Below, piece after piece: positions 1 to 8,016 of a stretch of DNA of 64,000 nucleotides (position 1 is the first letter of the stretch; the number at the start of each line of letters is the position of its first letter). Source of the stretch: Actinocatenispora sp036503555 (lineage in GTDB: Bacteria; Actinomycetota; Actinomycetes; Mycobacteriales; Micromonosporaceae); NCBI GenBank assembly GCA_036503555.1, contig DASXWQ010000072.1, positions 5,641 through 69,640 on the forward strand. Reading direction: 5' to 3'. Position numbers and translations under genes: made by a program. The notes beneath the pieces were generated by a model that worked only from the letters and a program-made list of their open reading frames with translations, did no database searches and had not been told where the DNA came from.

Positions 1-36
1 ATCGGCGATGGTCACCAGGCGGGTCACAGCGGTCAT
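1..36 (-). CDS. Start of a gene running off the window edge
   Basis: A minus-strand ATG at 36 opens a frame (MTAVTRLVTIAD) that continues beyond the first base. Only 12 codons are visible, so no function can be given. It reads in the same direction as the ArsR/VOC pair just upstream and could be a third member of that transcription unit. Confidence 0.3.
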   Translation of the reverse strand, partial: MTAVTRLVTIAD

Positions 37-61
37 GCCGGCGATTCTGCCCCGCCAGCGG

Positions 62-255
62 TTACTTGGCCTCGGCGATCTGGATCAGGTTCCCGCAGGT
101 GTCGTCCAGCACGGCGGTCGTGACCGGCCCCATGTCAGCCAGCGGAACTCGCCGACCGGTACGTCGTGCTTCGGCACGAAGCCCAGCACCTCGGTGTAGA
201 AGCGCAGGGCCTTGTCCTGGTCGTCGACGAAGACGCTGGCCAGATTGATCCTCAT
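62..255 (-). pseudogene. VOC (glyoxalase-fold) protein with large internal deletion
   Basis: The first 41 residues (MRINLASVFVDDQDKALRFY through GEFRWLT) are the normal opening of a small vicinal-oxygen-chelate family protein. The normal ending (MGPVTTAVLDDTCGNLIQIA, then EAK and a stop at 62-64) follows almost at once but in another frame. Family members are usually about 120-135 residues, so roughly 50-60 central codons are missing and the ends are out of frame; read straight through, translation stops at 85. The start overlaps the end of the ArsR gene by four bases (ATGA), so the pair was once a translationally coupled ArsR-VOC operon. Metal ligands in the missing part are gone and the product is almost certainly inactive. 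Confidence 0.8.
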
Positions 256-545
256 GCGGTGCCCCCCGGCACGTCGGGCCTGAGCCACCGGGTCAGGATG
301 GCCGCAAGCGGTTCGGTGTTCAGGTGGTGGAACTTGTACCTGCCCTCGCGTCGCGTCTCGACCAGCCCGGCCGCCTCCAACACGGCGAGGTGCTGGCTGA
401 TCGCCTGGCGGGACATGCCGAGGCCGTGCCGGTTCGTCAGCCGGCCGCAGATCTCGAACAGCGACTGGCCGTCGCGTTCGGACAGCTCGTCGAGGATGCG
501 TCGGCGGGTGGGGTCCGCCAGCGCCTTGAAGACGTCGTCCACCAC
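252..545 (-). CDS. ArsR-family winged-helix regulator
   Basis: This 97-residue protein has the compact ArsR/SdpR layout: the opening VFKALADPTRRRILDELSER, a recognition helix in the stretch MSRQAISQHLAVLEAAGLV, and the beta-wing ETRREGRYKFHHLN. It lacks the cysteine metal site of classical ArsR, so it is more likely an SdpR-like sensor acting on its operon. Translation starts at a GTG (545). A perfect 20-bp palindrome lies 12 bases upstream and is the probable operator, implying autorepression. The partner VOC gene downstream is broken, so the regulator may now control little beyond itself. Confidence 0.88.
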   Translation of the reverse strand: MVDDVFKALADPTRRRILDELSERDGQSLFEICGRLTNRHGLGMSRQAISQHLAVLEAAGLVETRREGRYKFHHLNTEPLAAILTRWLRPDVPGGTA

Positions 546-556
546 GCCACCACCAT

Positions 557-576
557 AGGCAAGTAATTACTTGCCT
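557..576. promoter_or_regulatory. Perfect 20-bp palindrome, probable ArsR operator
   Basis: AGGCAAGTAATTACTTGCCT is fully self-complementary and AT-rich at its centre, in contrast to the surrounding DNA. It lies 12 bases upstream of the ArsR start, where it would cover the promoter, and also in front of the divergent phosphotransferase at 637. Binding by the adjacent regulator is inferred. Confidence 0.7.
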
Positions 577-636
577 GATGGGCGAACGCCCGGATCGGGG
601 ATCCCCGGCGTTCGGCTGTCCTGACCGCAGCCGAGG

Positions 637-1356
637 ATGGCCGTCATGACCGACCGCCCGAACGCCGAGATCCCCCTGCCCGGCGGACGCGTCACCCCCG
701 GCGTCGTACGCGTCGGCGACACCGTACGGCGCCCCCGGCAGGCGTCGTCGGCGTTCGTCGCCGACCTGCTCACGCACCTGCACCGGCACGGCTTCACCGG
801 CGCACCGCGGTACCTCGGCAGCGACGAGGCCGGCCGCGACACCATGACGTACGTCGACGGCTGGGTGCCGGCACGCCTGCGGCCCTTCGCCGACGACCAG
901 GTCGCCGACGCCGGGACGCTGCTGCGGGCGTACCACGACGCCACCCGCGGCTGCCGCCTCGCCGAGCCGTACCCGGTGGTCTGCCACAACGATCCCGGCC
1001 CGAACAACGTGGTCTTCCGCCATGGCCGACCCGTCGCGTTCATCGACTTCGACACCGCCGCGCCCGGCGACCCGCTCGACGATCTCGGCTACCTCGCATG
1101 GCTGTGGTGCTGCTCCGCCCGACCCACCGCGCCGCCGGTGCACACCCAGGCCCGGCAGGTACGCCTGCTCGCCGACTCGTACGGGCTCGACCCACGCGCC
1201 GCACTCACCGACGCGATCCTCGCCAGCCAGGACCGCAACGTCACCTTCTGGCGCCGCCGGGCCACCGAACGGGCCGCCACGATGATCGACTGGACCCGCC
1301 GCGAACGTCGCCACGTCGCCGCATACCGCCACGTCTTCGACGACGCGCTGCGCTGA
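637..1356 (+). CDS. Phosphotransferase (APH) family protein
   Basis: A 239-residue protein of the aminoglycoside/choline kinase-like fold. The catalytic (Brenner) loop reads HNDPGPNN near residues 117-124, followed by the metal-binding motif FIDFDTAAPGDPLDDL. It is short for an aminoglycoside phosphotransferase (usually 260-300 residues) and the N-lobe ATP-binding part is abbreviated, so the substrate cannot be predicted; many actinomycete members of this group have no known resistance role. A start at the second methionine (646) is possible. The gene is divergent from the ArsR gene and stands alone. Confidence 0.82.
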   Translation: MAVMTDRPNAEIPLPGGRVTPGVVRVGDTVRRPRQASSAFVADLLTHLHRHGFTGAPRYLGSDEAGRDTMTYVDGWVPARLRPFADDQVADAGTLLRAYHDATRGCRLAEPYPVVCHNDPGPNNVVFRHGRPVAFIDFDTAAPGDPLDDLGYLAWLWCCSARPTAPPVHTQARQVRLLADSYGLDPRAALTDAILASQDRNVTFWRRRATERAATMIDWTRRERRHVAAYRHVFDDALR

Positions 1357-1430
1357 CCGACGGCCGGCGGTCTTGTCGGGCCGGTCGCCCCCACCACGAC
1401 GGGCGCCGGCTCCGAACCCATGTCCGCAGG

Positions 1431-1796
1431 CTACGAGGCGGCGCGGCGGCGGACCAGCGCCCGGGCGACCCATGGCGCGGCCAGCGCGGCGACCACCACC
1501 ACCGGTACGACGACGTCGCGCCACGGATCCCGGATCGGGTGGTAGCTGGCCGACCCGTCCCGGATCTCGATGAAGCCGACCGGGCGCGCCGCACCGCCAC
1601 CGCCGCCGCCCTCGCCGGGCTTGTCCGGGTCTTTGCTCACACCGCCGCCGAGGCCGAGACCGACCCGTGCGACGGGTACGACGGTGGTGTCGCCGCGCTC
1701 GATCGGCGTACCGAAGACCTGGGTCACCGACAGTGTCGCGCCGAGCCGTTCCGCCAGCCGGGCGAGTGGCCCGTTGCCGGAGTCCGCACTGGTCAT
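1431..1796 (-). CDS. GerW-family spore protein (YtfJ-like)
   Basis: The 121-residue product has the layout of the GerW/YtfJ family: an N-terminal LARLAERLGATLSVTQVFGT segment, a strand with GDTTVVPVARVGLGLGGG, a glycine-rich linker, then GFIEIRDG and a C-terminal membrane-like stretch (VVVPVVVVAALAAPWVARAL). The family is linked to sporulation and spore germination in Firmicutes and is common in sporulating actinomycetes; its biochemical role there is unclear. I chose the inner ATG at 1796 because the upstream 20 codons are Arg-rich and unlike the family. The C-terminal hydrophobic helix suggests membrane association. Confidence 0.75.
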   Translation of the reverse strand: MTSADSGNGPLARLAERLGATLSVTQVFGTPIERGDTTVVPVARVGLGLGGGVSKDPDKPGEGGGGGGAARPVGFIEIRDGSASYHPIRDPWRDVVVPVVVVAALAAPWVARALVRRRAAS

Positions 1797-2063
1797 GGCC
1801 GCACCTCCCCCGCGCGGTACGCGCCGCCGGCGCGACGCCCGGACGCCCACCACCATACCGCCGCGGCATGCCGCTCCTTGCCTAAAGACGGCAGCCCGCG
1901 GTGCGGTTGCGGGGTAGGCACAGGTCCGCGCATGGGCGCAATCAGACGGTGTCGGGCAGTGACCTGCCGGCCGGGTCGTCGGCTGCGCCTCAGCACGTCG
2001 GGCACGAACCGGACCGGCCGCCCGAGGCGGTACGACACGCTGCGTAAACGGCTCGGTTGACGC

Positions 2064-2714
2064 CTAGCAGTCGTCGACGGCGGTGACGCGGGTGGCACGG
2101 GTCAGCGGCAGGGTCATCGGGTGCCCGTCGGCGGTGGCCAGGCGTACCCGGCGGTGGTCGAGCGAGAGCAGCGTGCCGCACACGGTCGTGCCGGCGCCGC
2201 TGACCCGTACCGAGCCGGACGGCGCGGTGGGCGCCCACCAGCCGACGACGACCCCGGCCAGCAGCAGGCCCAGCGCGACCACGACGAGGCGCCGGCCGGT
2301 GGTGAGCCGCCCGAGTGCGATCGCGGCGACGGCGACGTGGTAGGACTCGACCGACCCGTACGACCGGCGGAGGCCCTGCCGGCTGGTGAGGATGTGGCGG
2401 GTCCCGGCCTGCGCGGCGAGTACCCGCCAGAGGCCGGCCATCGCGCAGGCGAGCCCGCCCCCGATGAGGATCGTGACGGCGACCCGCCAGGACGTCGAGA
2501 GACCGGCGGCGGTGTCGCGGCCTTTGATGATCACGCCGGTGGTGACGAGCGTGAGGAACGCGGTCAGGCCGTTGCGCCACGCCTCGGCACTGGACCGCAC
2601 CTCCGGCAGGGACCGCCGGGCGAGCTCGGTGAACGCGTCGCGTTCGGCCAGGCTGCCCTGGCTGGGCGCCGCGCCCGGCCGGCGCGGCCGGTACGTGTGG
2701 CCGTCGGCGGGCAT
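2064..2714 (-). CDS. Predicted integral membrane protein
   Basis: A 216-residue protein with hydrophobic segments near residues 50-70, 75-97 and 148-168 (for example RLVVVALGLLLAGVVVGWW), followed by a C-terminal extracytoplasmic-looking beta-rich tail that carries a cysteine pair (TVCGTLLSL ... VDDC). No family was recognised. Its ATG overlaps the stop of the zinc-binding gene upstream (ATGA at 2711-2714), so the two are translationally coupled and belong to the operon headed by the CHAT/TPR gene. A role as membrane partner or effector in that system is only an inference. Confidence 0.7.
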   Translation of the reverse strand: MPADGHTYRPRRPGAAPSQGSLAERDAFTELARRSLPEVRSSAEAWRNGLTAFLTLVTTGVIIKGRDTAAGLSTSWRVAVTILIGGGLACAMAGLWRVLAAQAGTRHILTSRQGLRRSYGSVESYHVAVAAIALGRLTTGRRLVVVALGLLLAGVVVGWWAPTAPSGSVRVSGAGTTVCGTLLSLDHRRVRLATADGHPMTLPLTRATRVTAVDDC

Positions 2715-3082
2715 CAGACCTGCTTCCCGTCGTCGGCTTCGAGCTCGACCCGGAAGCTGACCCCGCATCCGGTGGTATCGCCCGGGGCGCCGGCGTGGGC
2801 GGTGCCGCAGCCGCAGTCGACGTCGACGACGGTGACGTCGTCGACGGGATCCGACTCGGGCCGGCGGTTGGTGATGCTGCCGGTGACGGCGGACAGCGCC
2901 TGCCAGTCGTCGAGCTGGTGGCCGCATCGCGGGCACTGGCCCCAGACGTGGGAGGACAACACCCCCGGCAACAGCCGGCGGATCTCGGCCCGCAGTCGCC
3001 CCTCCGCCAGCAGCTCGAACGCGCGCTCGGTCCACGCGAACGCCGTGCTCTGCTCGTACTCCTTCGCGGGCTCTGCGCTCAT
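2714..3082 (-). CDS. Small cysteine-rich, probably zinc-binding protein
   Basis: A 122-residue acidic protein with a CPRCGH motif near residue 50 and a CGCGTAH motif near residue 90, spaced like the two halves of a zinc ribbon. The N-terminal part is helical (ERAFELLAEGRLRAEIRRLL). No known family was recognised. It starts 35 bases after the CHAT/TPR gene stops and overlaps the membrane-protein gene downstream, so all three form one minus-strand operon. The CHAT protein also carries a four-cysteine cluster, suggesting a shared theme in this gene set. Confidence 0.68.
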   Translation of the reverse strand: MSAEPAKEYEQSTAFAWTERAFELLAEGRLRAEIRRLLPGVLSSHVWGQCPRCGHQLDDWQALSAVTGSITNRRPESDPVDDVTVVDVDCGCGTAHAGAPGDTTGCGVSFRVELEADDGKQV

Positions 3083-3117
3083 CGTCGTCGCCTTTCAACA
3101 GTGGGCGCGGTAGGCGG

Positions 3118-6100
3118 TCAGGCTCCGAGGTGCAGGTAGGGCGCCCACGCCAGCGGATCGGTGGGCCGTTCGCGGCGCAGCCGGGCCACCGCGTCGTGCA
3201 GCGCCCGCGCCGGATCGGGTACGTCGGCGCCGATGAGCCCGGCGTAGAACCAGTCGGCGATGTCGGCCGCGGTGGCGTCGTAGATCGACCAGAGGGTTCC
3301 GACGACGGTGCGGTAGCCGAGCACCTGCATCGCGGCGGCGAGGTGGATCGCCTCGTCGACCGTACGCGGGCTGCCGGTCGCGGTCTGGCAGGCGGACAGG
3401 AACGCCAGCTCCCGCGGCCCGGAGTCGTTGTCGATCAGGTCCGCGATGCGCAGCCGACCGTCGGCGAGCAGCAACGCGCTCGCGGTGGGGTCGCCGAAGT
3501 GCTGCGTACCGTGGCAGGACAGGTGCACCCAGGCGTGCCGCGGCAGCTCCGCCAGCACCCGGGCGACGGTCGGTGCGGCGCCGTCGCCGGGCGACTCCAG
3601 CCGGGTACGGATGGGGTGGTGGGCGGCGATCCGGTCCAGTTCCGCCGGTACCGCCGGCAGTTCGGCGGCGCCGGGCGTGACGGCCATCCCGACGGCGAGC
3701 AGCGCGGGCGGCCCGACGGGTCGGGGCGTACGGCGGGCGCGGAGCAGGCCGGCAAGCGTCGGCGTGTACGACGAGACCGCCCGATCGGGCGCGGTGTCGG
3801 TGCCCGGGCTGTCGGTGTGGTGCCGGGGGTGGTGGCCGGCGGCGTGCAGCGGCAGCATTGCGAGCGGACCGGTCGGGTTCCACCAGATCCGGCGCGCGGC
3901 CGGCCTGACGTACCCGAGGGCGGTGAGGACCGGTGCGGCGACGGTGTCCCACAGCCAGCCGAGGACGTCGAGGATCGCGTGCCTGTCGCGTTCCCGGTCG
4001 AGGAAGCGGCGGCCGGGAACGCCGGCCTGGGACAGCGCGCCGAGCATCGTGTTCGCCTGCTCCATCGCCGTCCGCTGGGTGAGCGCGGGCAGCTCGACCA
4101 CGCGTACGCCGGCGGTGGTGACGAGCAGCGCGTGGCAACCGTGCCGGCTGACGTTGACGATCGCGACGGGTCCGGCCGAGGCCGCGGCGCGCAGCTCGGC
4201 GAACGGTGTGGGCCGCAGGAACCCCTCGAATCCGGCGACCGCGCGGATCTGTTCGACGGTCTCGTCGAACTCGCGGGCGAGCCGCATCCGTTGCTCCGCA
4301 ACGGTGTCCGGGTCGACGCGCCGGGCGCCGGCCGGGCCGGTACCGACGATCGGCGGCACCGCGGCGGCGGTGTCCGGCAGCGGCGTGTCGAGTGCGGTAC
4401 GGATCCGGTCGAACCGCGCTGCCAGCTCCGGCTCCCGTTCGGCCAGCGCGGTCACGTCGGTACGCACGCTCAGCAGTTGGTTCCACAGCACGGACCGGCC
4501 GGCGTCCAGCAGCTCCACCGCCCACTCGGGCCGGCCGGCACGGATCGCGCACGCCGCCGCGTCGGAGGACAGGCCGCTCCACCGGGCGACACGGTCCTCG
4601 CGGACCGAGCGCGGCAGGCCGTGCCAGGCGAACTGCGGCAGCAGCCGTACGGCGGCGGCGAACCCGTCCGCGGCCGTGTCCACCCGGTCGGCGTCGATCG
4701 CGGTGAGCCCCAACAACACCGCCGCGTTGATCCGGTGCTCCGACCGGCCGGCCGCGACGGTCGCACCCTCGGCGAACGCGGCCAGCGCCCGGTCCAGGTC
4801 GTCCGTACCCCCGGCGTGCTCGTACCGCGTGCGCAGCGCCGTACCGAGGATGGACAGCCGCTCGACCCGCTGCGGGTGTCCCGCGGGTGTCGCGGCCACC
4901 GCGTCGCGTGCGGCGCCGACCGCGGCGTCCAGGTCGGTCGGGTCGGCCCCGGCGCGGAACCGGATGCGCAGCACGACGGCGAGGTTCGCCAGCCGGGACG
5001 GGCGGTCCGGATGCCCGGCCGGGGTCGCGTCCAGCGCGCGACGGGTGGCGTCCATCGCCTCGGCCAGGTCGTCGGCCGTCGTCGCCCGGAGGTACCGCAG
5101 GCGCAGCGCGTAGCCGAGGCCCTGTTGGTAGACCGGGTACAACCGTTGGTCGGGCGAGATGCCGTCCGCGGCCCGGCGGAGCGCCGCGACGCCCTCGTCC
5201 AGGTCGGTCCGCTCGTCGGTGCGCTGGAACCGTTCGACCAGGACGGAGCCGAGGTTGAACGTCAACGCTGGCCGGAGCGGATGGTCCGGCGGGATGGTCG
5301 CCGCCGCCTCGCGGTGGTGCGTGACGGACTCGTCCAGATCGGCCGGCCGTCCGGCGTCCTCGTACCGGGAGTGCAGCGCGGACCCTAGATTGGAGCGGCG
5401 CCGCGGCAGGTGCGGATGACCGGGCGGGGTGCCGGCGACGGACCCGCGGCCGGCGTCGACCGCGTCGTCCAGGTCGGCGGGCCGGCCGGTACGGTCGAAC
5501 CGGCTCTGGAGCGCCGCGCCGAGCAGGTCCAGGTGCTCCGGCAGGTCCGGATGCGTGGCGGGCTCGGCGGCCAGCGCGTCGCGTACCGCGGCGATGGCCT
5601 CGTCGAGGTCGGCGGGCCGGCCGGTGCGCTGGTACCGGGTGAGCAGCGCCGCGCCGAACTCGCCCGAGTGGCGTGCCAGGTCGGCGTGTTCCGGTGGCGT
5701 CGCGGCCATCGCCCGGCGGTGTACGGCGATCCCCTCGTCCAGGTCGGCGAGCTCGCCGGTGCGCTCGAACCGGACGACCAGGACGGTGCCAAGCTGCCCG
5801 ATCACCGTGCCGTCGTGCGGCCCACCCGAGGTCGCGGCCACCGCGGCGCGGGCGGCGTCGACGGCGGCGGTCAGGTCCGCCACCCGGTCGGTGCGCTGGA
5901 AGCGCGTGGCCAGCGCACGGCCCAGGTTGTGCTGGTGCCGCGGATAGGCCGGGTCGTCGGTCGGCACGGTCGTCAGTGCGTCGGTGAACGCGTCGACCGC
6001 CTGGGTCAGGTCGGCCATCTCGCCGGTCAGGTCGTACCGGTCCTGCAGGGCCAGGCCGAGCACGCTGCGGCAGACGGTGCGGTTCGGATCGTCGTGACCG

Positions 6101-7230
6101 GCCGCGGCCACCGCCGTGTCGCCGGCCGCCACCGCCTCGTCCAGGTCGTCGCGCCGACCCACGTGCTCGTACCGGAGGCGCAGCGTCGCCGACAGGTTCG
6201 CCAGGTGCGCGGTCGACTGCACCCCCGCCACCGCGGTACGGGTGGCGTCGACGGCGTCGTCCAGGTCGCCGAAGCGGCCGACCCGCTCGAACCGGTCCCG
6301 GTACGCGAGGCCGAGCGTGGACCACAGGCCTGGCGCGTCGGGGTGTTCGGCGAGCGCCCGGCGTACCGCGGCGATGATCGCGTCGAGGTCGGCCGGCCGT
6401 CCGGCGCGGTCGTACCGGTGGTTGAGCGCGCGGGCGAGGCCGGCGACCCGGACGACGAGGTTGGCGTCGTGGGCCGCGGTGGCTGCGACGGCCCGGGTGA
6501 AGAGGTCGACGACGATGTCCAGGTCGGCCGCGTCGGCGGTCTGCCGGAAGCGTTCCTCGACCGCGCTGCCCAGCTCGAACAGCCGCCCCGGCAGCCGCGG
6601 GTCGCCCGGCGGCGTGGCGTCGACGGCGGCCCGCGCGTCCGCGACGATCTGGTCCAACGCGAGCATCAGCAGCTCGCCGTCGAGGTCCGTCTCGGTCTCA
6701 CGGGACTGCTCGATCAGGACGTCCGCGGTGGTGATGACCATGGTGGAGCCGTCCGGCCGCTCCCGTACGCCGAGGCCGGCGGAGTCCACCCCGTTGACCG
6801 CACCGCACCCCGGGCAGCGGACCGCCGTGACCGCCTGGAACCGCAGCCCGTCGTACCAGTCGTGGCCGCAGCGGCCGCACCGCACGCCCGCGACGAAGTT
6901 GTCGACCGTGCCGCGCGCCGCGGAGACCACACCGAAGGTGTTCGTCACCGAACGGACCCGGCCGACGCAGCCCGCGTCGTCCGGCCGGAGCTGCCAGGGC
7001 AGCAGGTTCTCCAGGTACAGGCCCTCGATGTCCAGGCCCCAGTTGCCCGCCGGCGTCTCGACCACGATGTAGTGCAGCCGCTCGTCGACGTGTCGGGCGA
7101 GCAGGAACCGCTTCGCGGCCTCGACGTCCGCCCCGCGGTACGTCTCGTACACGGCGCCGTTGTCGTGCCGTTCGGTGAACACGTACGCCGGCTGGCCGGG
7201 GTCGGATCGGTGGTCGTCGAGCGGACTCAT
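3118..7230 (-). CDS. Zinc-ribbon / TPR-repeat / CHAT-domain protease
   Basis: The 1370-residue protein has an uncharacterised N-terminal domain, a four-cysteine ribbon (Cys118, Cys121, Cys139, Cys142), a long series of TPR-like units with the pattern RFxRTGRPADLDEAVAAxRxA, and a C-terminal CHAT domain. The CHAT peptidase dyad is visible as HLSCHG (about residue 1235) and LSACQT (about residue 1279). CHAT proteins are caspase/separase-fold proteases that often act in conflict or programmed-death systems, with TPRs as sensors. I chose the ATG at 7230 because GGGAG sits 8 bases upstream; an in-frame ATG pair 12-13 codons earlier lacks a clear site. The frame has no stop further upstream, so the start decides its length. 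Confidence 0.85.
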   Translation of the reverse strand: MSPLDDHRSDPGQPAYVFTERHDNGAVYETYRGADVEAAKRFLLARHVDERLHYIVVETPAGNWGLDIEGLYLENLLPWQLRPDDAGCVGRVRSVTNTFGVVSAARGTVDNFVAGVRCGRCGHDWYDGLRFQAVTAVRCPGCGAVNGVDSAGLGVRERPDGSTMVITTADVLIEQSRETETDLDGELLMLALDQIVADARAAVDATPPGDPRLPGRLFELGSAVEERFRQTADAADLDIVVDLFTRAVAATAAHDANLVVRVAGLARALNHRYDRAGRPADLDAIIAAVRRALAEHPDAPGLWSTLGLAYRDRFERVGRFGDLDDAVDATRTAVAGVQSTAHLANLSATLRLRYEHVGRRDDLDEAVAAGDTAVAAAGHDDPNRTVCRSVLGLALQDRYDLTGEMADLTQAVDAFTDALTTVPTDDPAYPRHQHNLGRALATRFQRTDRVADLTAAVDAARAAVAATSGGPHDGTVIGQLGTVLVVRFERTGELADLDEGIAVHRRAMAATPPEHADLARHSGEFGAALLTRYQRTGRPADLDEAIAAVRDALAAEPATHPDLPEHLDLLGAALQSRFDRTGRPADLDDAVDAGRGSVAGTPPGHPHLPRRRSNLGSALHSRYEDAGRPADLDESVTHHREAAATIPPDHPLRPALTFNLGSVLVERFQRTDERTDLDEGVAALRRAADGISPDQRLYPVYQQGLGYALRLRYLRATTADDLAEAMDATRRALDATPAGHPDRPSRLANLAVVLRIRFRAGADPTDLDAAVGAARDAVAATPAGHPQRVERLSILGTALRTRYEHAGGTDDLDRALAAFAEGATVAAGRSEHRINAAVLLGLTAIDADRVDTAADGFAAAVRLLPQFAWHGLPRSVREDRVARWSGLSSDAAACAIRAGRPEWAVELLDAGRSVLWNQLLSVRTDVTALAEREPELAARFDRIRTALDTPLPDTAAAVPPIVGTGPAGARRVDPDTVAEQRMRLAREFDETVEQIRAVAGFEGFLRPTPFAELRAAASAGPVAIVNVSRHGCHALLVTTAGVRVVELPALTQRTAMEQANTMLGALSQAGVPGRRFLDRERDRHAILDVLGWLWDTVAAPVLTALGYVRPAARRIWWNPTGPLAMLPLHAAGHHPRHHTDSPGTDTAPDRAVSSYTPTLAGLLRARRTPRPVGPPALLAVGMAVTPGAAELPAVPAELDRIAAHHPIRTRLESPGDGAAPTVARVLAELPRHAWVHLSCHGTQHFGDPTASALLLADGRLRIADLIDNDSGPRELAFLSACQTATGSPRTVDEAIHLAAAMQVLGYRTVVGTLWSIYDATAADIADWFYAGLIGADVPDPARALHDAVARLRRERPTDPLAWAPYLHLGA

Positions 7231-7345
7231 GTCGGTCTCCCAACGCGCCGTGAGACCACTCATCATGGCCGGTCCGCGCTCGTCCGCCCACCCTGCGTCG
7301 ACGACCTTCCGTACGACCCGCGGGGGCACCGACCCGCATCCGGAG

Positions 7346-7702
7346 TCAGTGTGGCGTGCCGCCGCGGGCGGCCTGGTGGTCGTCGCAGAGGGTCTTGACC
7401 CAGCCGCGGTCCGGTGCCCGCCGCCGCGGCCGGCCGGCCCGGCCACAGCGCTCGCAGGTACGAAAGGAGTCGTCCTCGATCGCCGACACGACCGCCCGCA
7501 TCGCCGACCGGTACGCCGGGTCGGGTCGGCCGTCCGGCCCGGGCTGCTCGACCACCCGGATCCGCAGCCCACCCCACTTCTCACCCACGCCGCTGAGCCG
7601 GTAGTCCGCGTCGACGGCGCTGAGCCGCTCGTGCAACCGGTCGAGCAGGGGCCACCAGCCCTCGCCCACGACGTACCGGAAGTCCGGGGCCTGCGCGGCC
7701 AC
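7346..7702 (-). CDS. Hypothetical protein with C-terminal CxxC...CxxH
   Basis: A 118-residue protein beginning MAAQAPDFRYVVGEGWWPLL. The C-terminal third holds CERCG and, about 25 residues later, LCDDHQ, consistent with a zinc knuckle. The first part (LDRLHERLSAVDADYRLSGV, then GEKWGGLRIRVVEQ) looks like a small alpha/beta domain. No family was recognised. It reads in the same direction as the CHAT/TPR gene, 115 bases upstream of that gene's start, and is divergent from the AfsR-like regulator, so it may be the first gene of the CHAT operon or an independent unit. Confidence 0.6.
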   Translation of the reverse strand: MAAQAPDFRYVVGEGWWPLLDRLHERLSAVDADYRLSGVGEKWGGLRIRVVEQPGPDGRPDPAYRSAMRAVVSAIEDDSFRTCERCGRAGRPRRRAPDRGWVKTLCDDHQAARGGTPH

Positions 7703-8016
7703 GGCCGGTCACCCGCCGCGGACGAGGTCGCCCCCGTCGCGCGGCTCCGACTGTCGCGGTCGCTGGCTCGCGCGGTGCGGGCGCACGGATCCTCCTTGCG
7801 GTACGGGCCGGGGACCGCGCAGCGTACTCCGGTGCCGCGACTGGTTCGGCGAGATGAGGGCAGTGGGCTCGCCGGGCCGTACGGGCGGCATCCCGGCCGA
7901 CCACGCGGCGGCCGGGGACCGCCGGTGGGAATGCCGCCGTCCGGGGTGACGCTGCGTCGTAGCCTGGGCCTGTCCGTCCATGGGGGGCGACGAGAGCGGG
8001 ACTGCGGGGGATCCTG
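7703..8016. other. Intergenic region between divergent genes
   Basis: These 314 bases separate the minus-strand zinc-knuckle gene from the plus-strand AfsR-like gene. Open frames here are arginine- and proline-rich and look like noncoding high-GC sequence. A GGGGG tract just before 8017 serves as the ribosome binding site of the regulator. I see no clear operator. Confidence 0.6.

Noticed and set aside
3130..5388. Long plus-strand frame opposite the CHAT/TPR gene
   Set aside because: Its repeats (VQVGRPAGALVP) are the antisense of the TPR units and it has no independent domain.
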